From Klebsiella aerogenes (lineage in GTDB: Bacteria; Pseudomonadota; Gammaproteobacteria; Enterobacterales; Enterobacteriaceae): a DNA stretch of 64,000 bases. The DNA lies in NCBI GenBank assembly GCA_029027985.1, contig CP119076.1, forward strand, positions 2,602,422-2,666,421. The letters run 5' to 3'. Below the pieces are notes generated by a model that saw nothing but the letters and a program-made list of their open reading frames with translations, ran no database searches and was not told where the DNA came from. A program made the position numbers and the translations under genes. This document shows, one piece after another, positions 47,653-59,220 of this stretch; positions within the stretch are counted from its first letter, which is position 1, and each line of letters begins with the position of its first letter.

Positions 47653-48276
47653 TTATTTCTTGCTCAGCAGGTTATAACTGGTCATCAGGTTGCGGTAGTC
47701 CGGAATATGGTTGGAGAACAGCGCGCCAAGACCTTCAATATCGTTACGCCAGTCGCGATGCAGCTCACAAGCAACGCCAAACCACGACATCAACTGTACA
47801 CCCGCCTGCGACATGCGATCCCACGCCGCATCACGGGTAATCGGATTGAAAGTACCGGAGGCATCGGTCACAACAAAGACGTCAAACCCCTCTTCAATCG
47901 CCGACAACGCCGGGAACGCTACGCACACTTCGGTAACCACACCGGCAATAATCAGCTGTTTCTTGCCGGTGGCTTTGACTGCTTTAACGAAATCGTCGTT
48001 ATCCCAGGCGTTAATATTGCCAGGACGGGCGATATAGGGCGCATCCGGGAACTGTTCTTTGAGTTCCGGCACCAGCGGGCCGTTAGGGCCATTCTCAAAA
48101 CTGGTGGTCAGGATGGTGGGTAATTTGAAGTATTTCGCCAGATCGCTGAGGGCAAGGACGTTGTTCTTGAATTTATCCGGCTCGATATCGCGAACCAGCG
48201 ACAGTAGCCCGGTCTGATGATCGACCAACAGTACCGCGGCATCATTTTTATCCAGGCGAACGTAAGGTTTAGACAT
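47653..48276 (-). CDS. ycaC: YcaC, isochorismatase-like hydrolase
   Basis: This 207-residue protein matches E. coli YcaC nearly throughout (YVRLDKNDAAVLLVDHQTGL, GKKQLIIAGVVTEVCVAFPA). The catalytic Asp is in VDHQ and the Cys in TEVCVAF. YcaC forms octamers; its substrate is not known. The frame extends to 48294, but AGGAG is before the ATG at 48276. In E. coli ycaC is elsewhere. Here a LysR gene is divergent, 172 bp away, with a dyad in between that could be its operator. Confidence 0.92.
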   Translation of the reverse strand: MSKPYVRLDKNDAAVLLVDHQTGLLSLVRDIEPDKFKNNVLALSDLAKYFKLPTILTTSFENGPNGPLVPELKEQFPDAPYIARPGNINAWDNDDFVKAVKATGKKQLIIAGVVTEVCVAFPALSAIEEGFDVFVVTDASGTFNPITRDAAWDRMSQAGVQLMSWFGVACELHRDWRNDIEGLGALFSNHIPDYRNLMTSYNLLSKK

Positions 48277-48314
48277 GATATCTCCTATAGACACACTAAC
48301 TAGTCAGTAACGGA

Positions 48315-48327
48315 CGTTGTATCAACG
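48315..48327. promoter_or_regulatory. CGTTG-TAT-CAACG dyad between ycaC and a LysR gene
   Basis: A perfect 5-bp inverted repeat with a 3-bp spacer lies 39 bp before the ycaC start. LysR regulators commonly bind such dyads in divergent regions. Confidence 0.4.
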
Positions 48328-48448
48328 AGACTGATAATAGTGTAAGCGCGGGCTGAAGATTAGATGGCAAAAACAGGACACATCGTCCCATTTCCGTAAC
48401 GATGCGTGGCATACTGCCCCATGATAAAAATTCATAGCTGGAGCCAAC

Positions 48449-49345
48449 ATGTCGCGTCGCGCCCTGCCTTTTCATACTGTGGAAACGTTTCTGATAACCG
48501 CGAGGCATCTCAACTTAACCCATGCCGCGCAGGAACTCTGTCTGACGCAGGGGGCGGTCAGTCGGCAAATTGCCGCGCTGGAGAGCTGGTTCGGCTTTCC
48601 GTTATTTGAGCGACATGCGCGTGGATTGCGTCTTTCGCCGCAGGGGAGCGCGCTGTACCCCGAGCTACAATCCGCGTTCGGCCGCCTGGTGACGGTCGCC
48701 GAGCAGGCGCGCCAGCAGCAAACCGTGGTACGCCTGAAAGCGCCCACTTGCGCGATACGCTGGCTGGTGCCGAAACTGCTGGAGATCGAGCGGCGTTACC
48801 CGGAATTGCAGGTGGCGCTGACCTCCACCACCGAACATAGCGTCAACTTTAAGACCGAGCCCTATGATGCGGCGATCATTTTCGGTACCCACCATAGCGC
48901 GGGCGATCTGCTGTTTGACGAGGCGCTGACGCCGGTCGCAAACCCGGATACGCCCTGCGATGCGCATCTGCGCGGCGTAACTTTTCTCCACCCAACGTGC
49001 GATAAAACCGACTGGTCGTTATGGCTGGCCCACTATCCGCATGAGCCCACGCTGAAAATGCATAAAAATCAGCATTTCGACACTATGGACCTGGCGATCA
49101 CCGCCGCGATGCAGGGGCTCGGCGTGGCGATGGCGGACGAAACGCTGGTCGCCGAAGACTTGCGCACCGGACGACTATGTCGCCCCTTTGCCCTTAGCGT
49201 CAAAACTGGCGCCAGCTATCGACTGGTCGTCCGGAGTTCGCAAAGCAAAGCCGATGGCCTGGCGCGGTTTCGTGCCGCGCTGGTTAATCCAGAGTCACAT
49301 GATGCTTCATTACCCGGCGAAACAACGCCAGCCGTGCGCGCATAA
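48449..49345 (+). CDS. LysR-family regulator, GcvA-like
   Basis: This 298-residue regulator has a winged helix at about residues 7-66 (LNLTHAAQELCLTQGAVSRQIAALE) and a substrate domain. The sequence resembles the GcvA/AmpR group. GGAG lies before the ATG. It is divergent from ycaC and overlaps the converging carboxylesterase gene by 62 bp. ycaC is a likely target. Confidence 0.88.
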   Translation: MSRRALPFHTVETFLITARHLNLTHAAQELCLTQGAVSRQIAALESWFGFPLFERHARGLRLSPQGSALYPELQSAFGRLVTVAEQARQQQTVVRLKAPTCAIRWLVPKLLEIERRYPELQVALTSTTEHSVNFKTEPYDAAIIFGTHHSAGDLLFDEALTPVANPDTPCDAHLRGVTFLHPTCDKTDWSLWLAHYPHEPTLKMHKNQHFDTMDLAITAAMQGLGVAMADETLVAEDLRTGRLCRPFALSVKTGASYRLVVRSSQSKADGLARFRAALVNPESHDASLPGETTPAVRA

Positions 49346-50792
49346 AGCGGTTCTCAACTTTAAAACCGGCGCGCTTATTCAGGCCAATACGCAGCAGGCG
49401 ATCCCGCCCGCGCTGGCAGGCAGGCCAGCGCACCGGTCCCGTTAGCTCGCTACACTGATTACCTGCCAGACGGGCAAAATTAACCCAGTAATCGGCGACC
49501 TGCGCAGCGAAGGCCTTATCGGCAGCGCTGGCGTACTGACAGACCGGCTCGGCCAGCGTGAGGTTATCGAAAACATAGGCCACTTCATTGCCGTGCCACG
49601 CGCCATGAGGATACGTTTCATGCTCCGCTTCCGCTACATAATCAAACCAGTAGCGCCAGCACGGCTGCCCCAGACGCTGCTGCGCCTGCATCACCACATA
49701 ACCAAGGGTGGTAAAGGCCATATCACGGCACACTTCCCGACCTAACGCCTCATCGCCCTTGACGCCGGGGTACAACAGTTTGATAAGCCCAAGGCCAAAA
49801 CGGCGTTCGCGACGCAGCTTCTGGATCTGGCCGGCGATATCGACGCCAAACACCGCCATCACGCTGGCTTCATCGCTATTGGAGCCGATCATTACCGGCA
49901 TAGCATGTTGCCGGCCGTTAAAGAAGGTTTCGAGCATCGGTTCCGGGAGTACCGCGTCGCCGACGATCGGCGCCGGGCCGATATTGAGCGGCGACGTCAA
50001 CGACCAGAAGGCTTCGGCGGGGATCGCCCGCAGCTGTTCGGCGCTGGCGTCAACAAGAGAAAAGTGTTCAGCCAGTAGCGTCCCCCTGGACAACGCTTTT
50101 TCGCGCGGGAGATCCGGCAGCGTATAACCGCTCTGGACGATCGCTTTATGGAAGAGGCCTTTGGCTTTTGGCGAGGCCATCAGCGACAGCACGCTACGGG
50201 CCCCTGCGGACTCACCGAATAAGGTTACGTTGGCGGCATCGCCGCCGAAGGCGTGGATATTCTCCTGCACCCAGCGCAACGCGGCGATCTGGTCAAGCAA
50301 CGCAAAGTTATACAGCCGTTCGCCCTCTTCGTTCTCCAGCGCCGGGTGAGCGAAGAATCCAAGATGGCCCAGACGATAGTTGACGGTAACCACCACCACC
50401 TCACGGCTGGCCAGCGCCTGACCATCATAGGGCGGCAGACTGCCAGCGCCGATGGTATAACCGCCGCCATGCAACCAGACCATGACCGGCAACGGCTGCG
50501 TCCTGGAGGTTGGCGCCCAAACATTGAGATACAGGCAATCTTCCGAGAAGCGCCCGGGGTCCCCGCCGCCGAGTTCGCGGCAGTATTCGATATCCTGCCA
50601 ACTGGCGGCGGAAAAGGTCTCAGCCGGACGAACGCCCTGCCAGCGCGCAGGCGGTTGCGGCGAGCGCCAGCGCAGCTCGCCAACCGGCGGCTGCGCGTAG
50701 GGAATGCCGCGCCAGATATGGATGCCCTGCTCAGTGGTACCGGATAACGTACCTTGCCGCGTTTTCGCCAGCGGCATAGACGGATTCTGCAT
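49284..50792 (-). CDS. Type B carboxylesterase
   Basis: This 502-residue esterase has EDCLYLNVW near residue 84, oxyanion segment MVWLHGGGYTIGAGS, and the nucleophile in TLFGESAGARSVL near residue 195; the catalytic Glu and His follow. There is no signal peptide, so it is cytoplasmic. It hydrolyses carboxylic esters of unknown identity. AAGGA precedes the ATG. It follows ydcJ by 42 bp on the same strand. The last 62 bp overlap the 3' end of the LysR gene on the other strand, so the C-terminal tail of about 20 residues could be variable. Confidence 0.9.
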   Translation of the reverse strand: MQNPSMPLAKTRQGTLSGTTEQGIHIWRGIPYAQPPVGELRWRSPQPPARWQGVRPAETFSAASWQDIEYCRELGGGDPGRFSEDCLYLNVWAPTSRTQPLPVMVWLHGGGYTIGAGSLPPYDGQALASREVVVVTVNYRLGHLGFFAHPALENEEGERLYNFALLDQIAALRWVQENIHAFGGDAANVTLFGESAGARSVLSLMASPKAKGLFHKAIVQSGYTLPDLPREKALSRGTLLAEHFSLVDASAEQLRAIPAEAFWSLTSPLNIGPAPIVGDAVLPEPMLETFFNGRQHAMPVMIGSNSDEASVMAVFGVDIAGQIQKLRRERRFGLGLIKLLYPGVKGDEALGREVCRDMAFTTLGYVVMQAQQRLGQPCWRYWFDYVAEAEHETYPHGAWHGNEVAYVFDNLTLAEPVCQYASAADKAFAAQVADYWVNFARLAGNQCSELTGPVRWPACQRGRDRLLRIGLNKRAGFKVENRFMRARLALFRRVMKHHVTLD

Positions 50793-50834
50793 AACGACGT
50801 CCTTTTACAGTTTATGCCATGCAGAGTACCGATT

Positions 50835-52178
50835 TCAGAGCAGACCGCAACGGCGTTTACTGCGTTCCTCCGCTTGTTGGTACAATGCAAACTCATCAAG
50901 TACCGTACAGCCAAGCGCGGCTTCGAAGGCATCGCGGCTGGCATTACCGTGACTGCGGGCCTGAGTCTCATTGCCAAGATTGGACTGGAATATCCCGGCC
51001 GCGCTGACCGGTAAAAAATCTTCATAAATAATCGGCTGCGCGACCAGCCAACCTCGCTCAATGAGCGGCTGCGGATCGTCGCCCGGCCTAAACGCCTGGC
51101 GATGCGCTTCGCCTGCCGGCGTCAGGCGATAGCGGAACCAGGCCAGCCCCTGCTGACGCAGGAGAAATTCGCTATCCGGGAACTGGCTGAAGACTTCCTG
51201 CAAATGCCGCTGGTGGTTCAGGTTATCTTTGCCCACTCCAGCCTCATTCAGCAAACGGTCATACAACGCGCGTCCTTTCTGGGTGAGCGCCACGCCGCGT
51301 TGCTCAATTTCGCCAAAACGCGCGCTGTGCGTACCTTTATGCTCACCCGAGAACATGACGGGTTCCTCAAGCGCTTTAAAACTGGTTTGTCGCAGCAGTA
51401 TCGGGACCTCGCGGCGCGGCGGCCCCTCAATGAGCGCTTTCGGTTCGATACCGCATTCCGGCATCAGCGCTTGTACTCTGTCGATATCCAGCGTACGCGG
51501 CGTCAAGTGATTAATATGGCAACCGGGGAAGCAGACGACGTCGGCGATCAGCCGGTGTTCATTATGCAGAGCGTGGTAAGTATCGTCGTCGACGGTGGCA
51601 TGACGGTGCCAGCGGAAGGTTTCTAACGCCTCCTTAACGAATTCGCGCGCCTCGGCGACGGTGAACTCGCCCTGCTCTTCATGCCGCGCGATCAGTTCGC
51701 GACAGCGCGGGGTAAAAATATCGCGACGGGCGAGAATATCGGCCGCCCGCTGACGCAGCCCCTCGTTGCCAATGAGCTCAAGGCGCAGAAGCGAGGTAAA
51801 AATACGAAACGGGTTACGCGCCAACGCGGCATCGTCGATGGGACGAAACGCGGTGGAGTGCACCGGCACCCCGGCCTGCGACAGATCGTAATAGCTAACA
51901 GGGTACATTCCCATAATGGCAAACATGCGACGCAGGGTCGCCAGTTCTTCCGCCGTTCCCACGCGGATAGCGCCGTGGCGCTCAACGTTCAGCCGTGCCA
52001 GTTCGTCGGCATTAGCCAATTGTTCATGTAATTTCGGGTTATGCTCCAGGACCGCCAGATTCACATCCGCCACCAACTCCAGCAAGGTTCCGTATTGCGG
52101 AACTTCCTGCTGGTACATTGCCGACATAGCCTGTGAAAAGTTTTCCCGAATCTCATCAGCCGTGATGGTGTTCGCCAT
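50835..52178 (-). CDS. ydcJ: YdcJ, DUF1338 (2-oxoadipate dioxygenase/decarboxylase family)
   Basis: This 447-residue protein matches E. coli YdcJ and the DUF1338 family. The characterised relative HglS of Pseudomonas is an Fe(II) enzyme that turns 2-oxoadipate into D-2-hydroxyglutarate in lysine breakdown. The residues His68 (VERHGAIRVG), His224 (CHINHLTPR) and Glu292 line up with the HglS metal triad His70/His226/Glu294 by a constant offset of two. GGAGG is upstream. The next gene on the strand is a carboxylesterase, and pcaHG is divergent. Activity in enterobacteria is inferred. Confidence 0.9.
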   Translation of the reverse strand: MANTITADEIRENFSQAMSAMYQQEVPQYGTLLELVADVNLAVLEHNPKLHEQLANADELARLNVERHGAIRVGTAEELATLRRMFAIMGMYPVSYYDLSQAGVPVHSTAFRPIDDAALARNPFRIFTSLLRLELIGNEGLRQRAADILARRDIFTPRCRELIARHEEQGEFTVAEAREFVKEALETFRWHRHATVDDDTYHALHNEHRLIADVVCFPGCHINHLTPRTLDIDRVQALMPECGIEPKALIEGPPRREVPILLRQTSFKALEEPVMFSGEHKGTHSARFGEIEQRGVALTQKGRALYDRLLNEAGVGKDNLNHQRHLQEVFSQFPDSEFLLRQQGLAWFRYRLTPAGEAHRQAFRPGDDPQPLIERGWLVAQPIIYEDFLPVSAAGIFQSNLGNETQARSHGNASRDAFEAALGCTVLDEFALYQQAEERSKRRCGLL

Positions 52179-52296
52179 GATGTCTTACCTCCAGTGAATA
52201 CTTCCTGGAGTGTAGGAAAGCGCGTTAAGAGTGGCGGGAAGAATTTACAAACTGTGATGCGGATAACCTGCTACCGCGTTTCGCCGCGGACTAACC

Positions 52297-52311
52297 ATAA
52301 CCCAGAGTTAT
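52297..52311. promoter_or_regulatory. ATAAC-N5-GTTAT, candidate PcaQ site
   Basis: A 15-bp dyad of the T-N11-A LysR type lies about 150 bp before pcaH. The published PcaQ motif in alpha-proteobacteria (ATAACC-N4-GGTTAA) is similar in its half-site. The divergent ydcJ could share it. Confidence 0.45.
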
Positions 52312-52343
52312 GAAAAATAAGATTTAATTTCACTTTAAATTAA

Positions 52344-53815
<1,472 letters not shown>

Positions 53816-53848
53816 TCTCCCCACCATGCTGCAGGTGACATTTTTCTG

Positions 53849-53877
53849 CGCCCCGCTGACCGCGGGGCGGCTTTTTT
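53849..53877 (+). terminator. Terminator after pcaHG
   Basis: CGCCCCGC and GCGGGGCG pair in a perfect 8-bp stem with a 5-nt loop, followed by GC and six T. Confidence 0.9.
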
Positions 53878-54000
53878 GACGCGTCGGCAAAAACCACTTG
53901 TAAGACAATAAGATCAAATGTTAATAATATTTTGCTAACTAGTTATCAAAATTAAACAACTTCGCTTGCTACCGAGACAGCTCTGTTTTTAACATCGATT

Positions 54001-54924
54001 ATGGAAAAAAATGGTCTCTTCAGTCAGCGCATTCGCTTGCGCCATCTACACACCTTCGTCGCCGTCGCACAACAGGGAACCCTGGGCCGGGCGGCAGAAA
54101 CGCTGAATCTTAGCCAACCGGCGTTATCAAAAACGCTCAACGAGCTCGAGCAGTTGACCGGCACCCGCCTGTTCGAACGCGGCCGACTCGGCGCACAACT
54201 GACGCTGGTCGGCGAACAATTTCTTACCCACGCGGTAAAAGTGCTCGACGCGCTGAATACGGCGGGACAAGCGCTGAATCGCAAAGAAGGGCTGCATAAC
54301 GATGTGGTGCGGATTGGCGCGTTGCCGACCGCGGCGCTCGGTATTCTGCCAACCGTGATCGGCCAGTTTCATAAGCAGCAGAAAGATATCACCCTGCAAG
54401 TGGCCACCATGAATAACACCATGTTGCTAGCGGGATTGAAATCCGGCGATGTCGACATCGGTATCGGACGCATGTCCGACCCGGAGCTGATGAGCGGCCT
54501 CAATTATGAACTGCTGTTCCTCGAATCCTTAAAGCTGGTTGTGCGTCCAGGCCACCCGCTGCTGCAGGAGACGGTCACGCTCAGCCGGGTGATGGAATGG
54601 CCGGTGGTGGTGTCGCCTAAAGGCACGATCCCGCGGCAGAATGCGGAAACGCTGCTGCAAAGCCAGGGTTGCAAAATTCCGCCAGGCTGCATTGAAACGC
54701 TGTCGGCATCGCTCTCTCGCCAGCTAACGGTAGATTACGACTACGTGTGGTTCGTCCCTTCCGGCGCGGTAAAAGACGATCTACGCCGCGGGCTGTTAAC
54801 TTCGCTGCCTGTCGCCACCGAAGGCGCCGGTGAACCGATCGGCATCCTTACCCGCGTGGATGCCCCCCTGTCACAAGGCGCGCAAACGCTATTGAGCGCG
54901 CTGCGCAAATCGATGCCAGGCTGA
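54001..54924 (+). CDS. pcaQ: LysR-family regulator PcaQ
   Basis: This 307-residue LysR protein has RIRLRHLHTFVAVAQQGTLGRAAETL in its winged helix (about 10-70) and matches the PcaQ type, an activator of pca genes responding to beta-carboxy-muconate. It lies between pcaHG and a PQQ dehydrogenase, all on one strand, but separated from pcaHG by a terminator. No clear ribosome site is seen before the ATG, so its start is less certain. A palindrome TAACTAGTTA (53936-53945) lies 55 bp upstream. Confidence 0.88.
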   Translation: MEKNGLFSQRIRLRHLHTFVAVAQQGTLGRAAETLNLSQPALSKTLNELEQLTGTRLFERGRLGAQLTLVGEQFLTHAVKVLDALNTAGQALNRKEGLHNDVVRIGALPTAALGILPTVIGQFHKQQKDITLQVATMNNTMLLAGLKSGDVDIGIGRMSDPELMSGLNYELLFLESLKLVVRPGHPLLQETVTLSRVMEWPVVVSPKGTIPRQNAETLLQSQGCKIPPGCIETLSASLSRQLTVDYDYVWFVPSGAVKDDLRRGLLTSLPVATEGAGEPIGILTRVDAPLSQGAQTLLSALRKSMPG

Positions 54925-55249
54925 GCATTTCACGCCGGCCCTCCCCGGCTGCGCCGCCAGCGGGGGAGCAACGCCGGTATCCCCCTCACTTTCTGTCGTT
55001 CTCTCCCTGTCTCTCTCTTTTCATTCCCACAGCACAATAATCAATTAGTGCGAAATTATTTATTAACAATTGCACCCATTTCATTAACAGACTTATCATA
55101 GCCATGATTTCACCATTTGGTTCATAAAAAATATGGCCCCTGCTGAAATCAGCTTTATGAAACGTAATATCGCGTCACTCAAAAGCATAATTGCTTTGTT
55201 TTTGATTCATTTGGTACACACCTGGCAAGGGGTGGTTTAAGGAGACAAC
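54925..55249. other. 325-bp region between pcaQ and the PQQ dehydrogenase
   Basis: A GC inverted repeat CTCCCC/GGGGAG (54941-54968) may end pcaQ transcripts; no T-run follows. The rest is AT-rich and holds the dehydrogenase promoter. A 27-residue ORF at 55157-55240 is described separately. Confidence 0.55.
55157..55240 (+). CDS. Possible 27-residue hydrophobic leader before the PQQ dehydrogenase
   Basis: The ORF starts KRN, has a membrane-like core (SLKSIIALFLIHLVHTW) and ends with a TAA that overlaps the AAGGAG ribosome site of the next gene, 9 bp before its ATG. Translation of it could couple to the dehydrogenase. Its own ribosome site is weak and no homologue is known. Confidence 0.35.
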   Translation: MKRNIASLKSIIALFLIHLVHTWQGVV

Positions 55250-57622
55250 ATGGCTACAGGCAACGTGCCGCGCGGATTCCCCCGGATCCTGCAGTGGCTA
55301 CTCGCCGGACTGATGCTTATCATCGGTCTGGCTATCGGCGTTTTAGGCGCCAAACTGGCAAGCGTTGGCGGCACCTGGTATTTCGCCATCATGGGACTGG
55401 TGATGGTTATCGCCTCCCTGCTTATCTTTCGCAATCGGCGCGGTGGCATCATGCTCTATGCCATCGCATTCATTGCTTCAATCATTTGGGCGATCAGCGA
55501 CGCCGGGTGGACCTACTGGCCGCTGTTCTCCCGCCTGTTCGCCCTCGGCGTGCTGGCATTGCTGTGCGCCATCGTCTGGCCTTTCCTCTCCCCTGAGCGG
55601 GCCAAAAAAGGCGCCGCCTTTACCCTCGCAGGCGTGCTTGCCGTTGTGCTGCTGGTAAGCTTTGGCTGGATGTTTAAATCCCAGCCGCTGGTTAGCGCCA
55701 ACGAAGCAGTGCCGGTGAAACCGGTACAGCCGGGCGAAGAGCAAAAAAACTGGGCGCACTGGGGGAATACCACCCATGGCGATCGTTTCGCCGCGTTAGA
55801 TCAAATCAATAAGCAGAATATCAACCAGTTGCAGGTCGCGTGGATTGCCCATACCGGCGATATTCCACAGAGCAACGGCTCCGGCGCGGAAGACCAGAAC
55901 ACGCCGCTGCAGATTGGCGATACCCTGTATGTTTGTACGCCGTACAGCAAGGTACTGGCATTGGATGTCGATAGCGGCAAAGAAAAATGGCGCTATGACG
56001 CCAAAGCAAGCGCGCCAAACTGGCAGCGCTGCCGTGGTTTAGGCTACTACGAGGATAGCCAGGCGCAGGGCAATGTCGCCGCCGGGCTTCAGCCTGCCGC
56101 CTGCGCACGCCGTTTGTTCCTGCCAACCACCGATGCGCGCCTGATCGCCATCGATGCCAACACCGGCATGACCTGTGAATCATTTGGTGAACACGGTATT
56201 GTCGACCTCAGCGTCGGCATGGGCGACATCAAGCCGGGCTACTACCAGCAGACCTCGACCCCGTTGGTCGCTGGCAACGTCGTGGTCGTTGGCGGCCGCG
56301 TGGCGGATAACTTCTCTACCGGCGAGCCTCCGGGCGTGGTTCGCGCCTATGACGTACATACCGGTAAGTTGGCCTGGGCCTGGGATCCGGGTAACCCGGA
56401 ACTGACCGGCGTACCGCCGGAAGGTCAGACCTACACCCGCGGGACGCCGAACGTCTGGTCGGCGATGTCTTACGATGCCAAACTGAATCTCATTTATCTG
56501 CCAACCGGTAACGCCACGCCTGACTTCTTCGGCGGCGAACGCACCGCGCTGGATGATAAATACAGCTCCTCTATCGTTGCTGTCGATGCGACCACCGGCA
56601 AAGTACGTTGGCACTTCCAGACCACTCATCACGATCTGTGGGACTTCGATCTCCCTTCGCAACCGCTGCTGTACGACTTACCAGACGGCAAAGGCGGCAC
56701 CACGCCGGTGCTGGTTCAAACCAGCAAACAAGGCATGATCTTCATGCTCAACCGCGCGACGGGCGAACCGGTCGCCAAAGTGGAAGAGCGTCCGGTTCCA
56801 GCAGGCAATGTCAAAGGCGAGCGTTATTCTCCGACGCAACCCTACTCAGTCGGCATGCCGATGATCGGCAATGAAACGCTGAAAGAGTCGGATATGTGGG
56901 GTGCGACGCCGGTTGACCTGCTGCTGTGCCGCATTCAGTTCAAAGAGATGCGCCATCAGGGCGTCTTTACCCCACCGGGTGAAGACCGCTCCCTGCAATA
57001 TCCGGGCTCACTTGGCGGGATGAACTGGGGCAGCGTCTCGGTCGACCCGAATAACGGCCTGATGTTCGTCAATGATATGCGCCTGGGGCTGGCGAACTAT
57101 ATGGTACCGCGGGCAAAAGTCGCGAAAGACGCCAGCGGTATCGAAATGGGCATCGTGCCGATGGAAGGAACGCCGTATGGCGCCATGCGCGAACGTTTCC
57201 TGTCACCGCTGGGTATTCCGTGTCAGAAACCGCCGTTCGGCACCATGTCGGCTGTCGATCTGAAAAGCGGGAAGCTGGTGTGGCAGGTTCCGGTTGGCAC
57301 CGTAGAGGATACCGGTCCGCTGGGAATCCGCATGCACATGCCAATCCCCATCGGTATGCCGACGCTGGGGGCCTCGCTCTCAACCCAGTCTGGTCTACTG
57401 TTCTTCGCGGGCACCCAGGATTTCTACCTGCGCGCCTTCGATACCGCCAACGGTAAAGAGATTTGGAAATCACGCCTGCCGGTGGGCAGCCAATCCGGCC
57501 CGATGACCTACGTTTCGCCGAAAACCGGCAAACAGTACATCATCATCAACGCGGGCGGCGCACGTCAGTCTCCGGATCGCGGCGATGACATCATCGCCTA
57601 CGCGTTAGCCGATCAGAAATAA
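55250..57622 (+). CDS. quiA: Membrane-bound PQQ dehydrogenase, quinate/shikimate type
   Basis: This 790-residue enzyme has about five N-terminal membrane spans (residues 10-140) and a periplasmic eight-bladed PQQ propeller. The core has HWGNTTHGDRFAALDQIN, TTHHDLWDFDLPSQP with the catalytic Asp, and ITLNAGGARQSP-like IIINAGGARQS. It belongs with glucose dehydrogenase Gcd but differs enough to be QuiA, which oxidises quinate or shikimate and passes electrons to ubiquinone. The link with pcaHG and pcaQ supports this; a second sugar dehydrogenase is the alternative. AAGGAG lies before the ATG. Confidence 0.75.
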   Translation: MATGNVPRGFPRILQWLLAGLMLIIGLAIGVLGAKLASVGGTWYFAIMGLVMVIASLLIFRNRRGGIMLYAIAFIASIIWAISDAGWTYWPLFSRLFALGVLALLCAIVWPFLSPERAKKGAAFTLAGVLAVVLLVSFGWMFKSQPLVSANEAVPVKPVQPGEEQKNWAHWGNTTHGDRFAALDQINKQNINQLQVAWIAHTGDIPQSNGSGAEDQNTPLQIGDTLYVCTPYSKVLALDVDSGKEKWRYDAKASAPNWQRCRGLGYYEDSQAQGNVAAGLQPAACARRLFLPTTDARLIAIDANTGMTCESFGEHGIVDLSVGMGDIKPGYYQQTSTPLVAGNVVVVGGRVADNFSTGEPPGVVRAYDVHTGKLAWAWDPGNPELTGVPPEGQTYTRGTPNVWSAMSYDAKLNLIYLPTGNATPDFFGGERTALDDKYSSSIVAVDATTGKVRWHFQTTHHDLWDFDLPSQPLLYDLPDGKGGTTPVLVQTSKQGMIFMLNRATGEPVAKVEERPVPAGNVKGERYSPTQPYSVGMPMIGNETLKESDMWGATPVDLLLCRIQFKEMRHQGVFTPPGEDRSLQYPGSLGGMNWGSVSVDPNNGLMFVNDMRLGLANYMVPRAKVAKDASGIEMGIVPMEGTPYGAMRERFLSPLGIPCQKPPFGTMSAVDLKSGKLVWQVPVGTVEDTGPLGIRMHMPIPIGMPTLGASLSTQSGLLFFAGTQDFYLRAFDTANGKEIWKSRLPVGSQSGPMTYVSPKTGKQYIIINAGGARQSPDRGDDIIAYALADQK

Positions 57623-57628
57623 GATTCA

Positions 57629-57651
57629 GGCCCCGTTCTGGGGCCTTTTTT
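57629..57651. terminator. Terminator between the PQQ dehydrogenase and frmA
   Basis: GGCCCC and GGGGCC pair around GTTCT, then six T on the plus strand. It ends the dehydrogenase transcript and may act weakly on frmA. Confidence 0.85.
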
Positions 57652-57663
57652 ATTGTTGGGGGA

Positions 57664-58806
<1,143 letters not shown>

Positions 58807-59082
58807 TTATTTTAAATAGGATCGTAGCAGATGACCGACTTCCGCCATGCGGGCGGCGCGCTGGTCGGGGGTAGTCTCACCGCTAACCAGCTCATCCTGC
58901 AGATGCATCTCCACCAGCTCGCCCATCAAGCCGTTGGCGGCACCGCGAATAGAAGCAATCTGCTGCAGGATAGTCATGCAGGGTTCGCCGGACTCCAGCG
59001 CCCGCTCCAGCGCTTCGACTTGTCCGCGAATACGGCGCACACGGCTTAGCGCACGCTTCTTGTCTTCTGGTGAGTGTGGCAC
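58807..59082 (-). CDS. frmR: Formaldehyde-responsive repressor FrmR
   Basis: This 91-residue CsoR/RcnR-family repressor keeps Pro2, Cys35 and His60, the residues used to sense formaldehyde in E. coli FrmR (Pro2 and Cys35 become methylene-bridged). The start is GTG at 59082, which follows GGAGGG by 6 nt; the ATG 5 nt upstream is out of frame. It represses frmRA until formaldehyde binds. A matching operator lies 15 bp before the start. Confidence 0.94.
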   Translation of the reverse strand: MPHSPEDKKRALSRVRRIRGQVEALERALESGEPCMTILQQIASIRGAANGLMGELVEMHLQDELVSGETTPDQRAARMAEVGHLLRSYLK

Positions 59083-59096
59083 AACATGCCCTCCAT

Positions 59097-59120
59097 ATTG
59101 TATAGGGGGGTATACTATAT
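59097..59120. promoter_or_regulatory. FrmR operator
   Basis: TATA-GGGGGG-TATA with flanking AT-rich pairs (TATAGGGGGGTATACTATAT) lies directly before frmR. A run of G between inverted TATA blocks is the known site of FrmR-type proteins. Confidence 0.75.
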
Positions 59121-59220
59121 TTATTTGTCAGAGCTGGCAAATTGAAACGCCGCTATCAACAGTAGCATAGCGGCGCAGACCAATGCGTCCAGTACCAGGA
59201 ATCCGGCTACCAGGTAAAAT

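Noticed and set aside
59121..59216. Short hydrophobic minus-strand frame between cybB and frmR
   Set aside because: It has no ATG or GTG at a suitable place and no ribosome site; only TTG or CTG starts are available.
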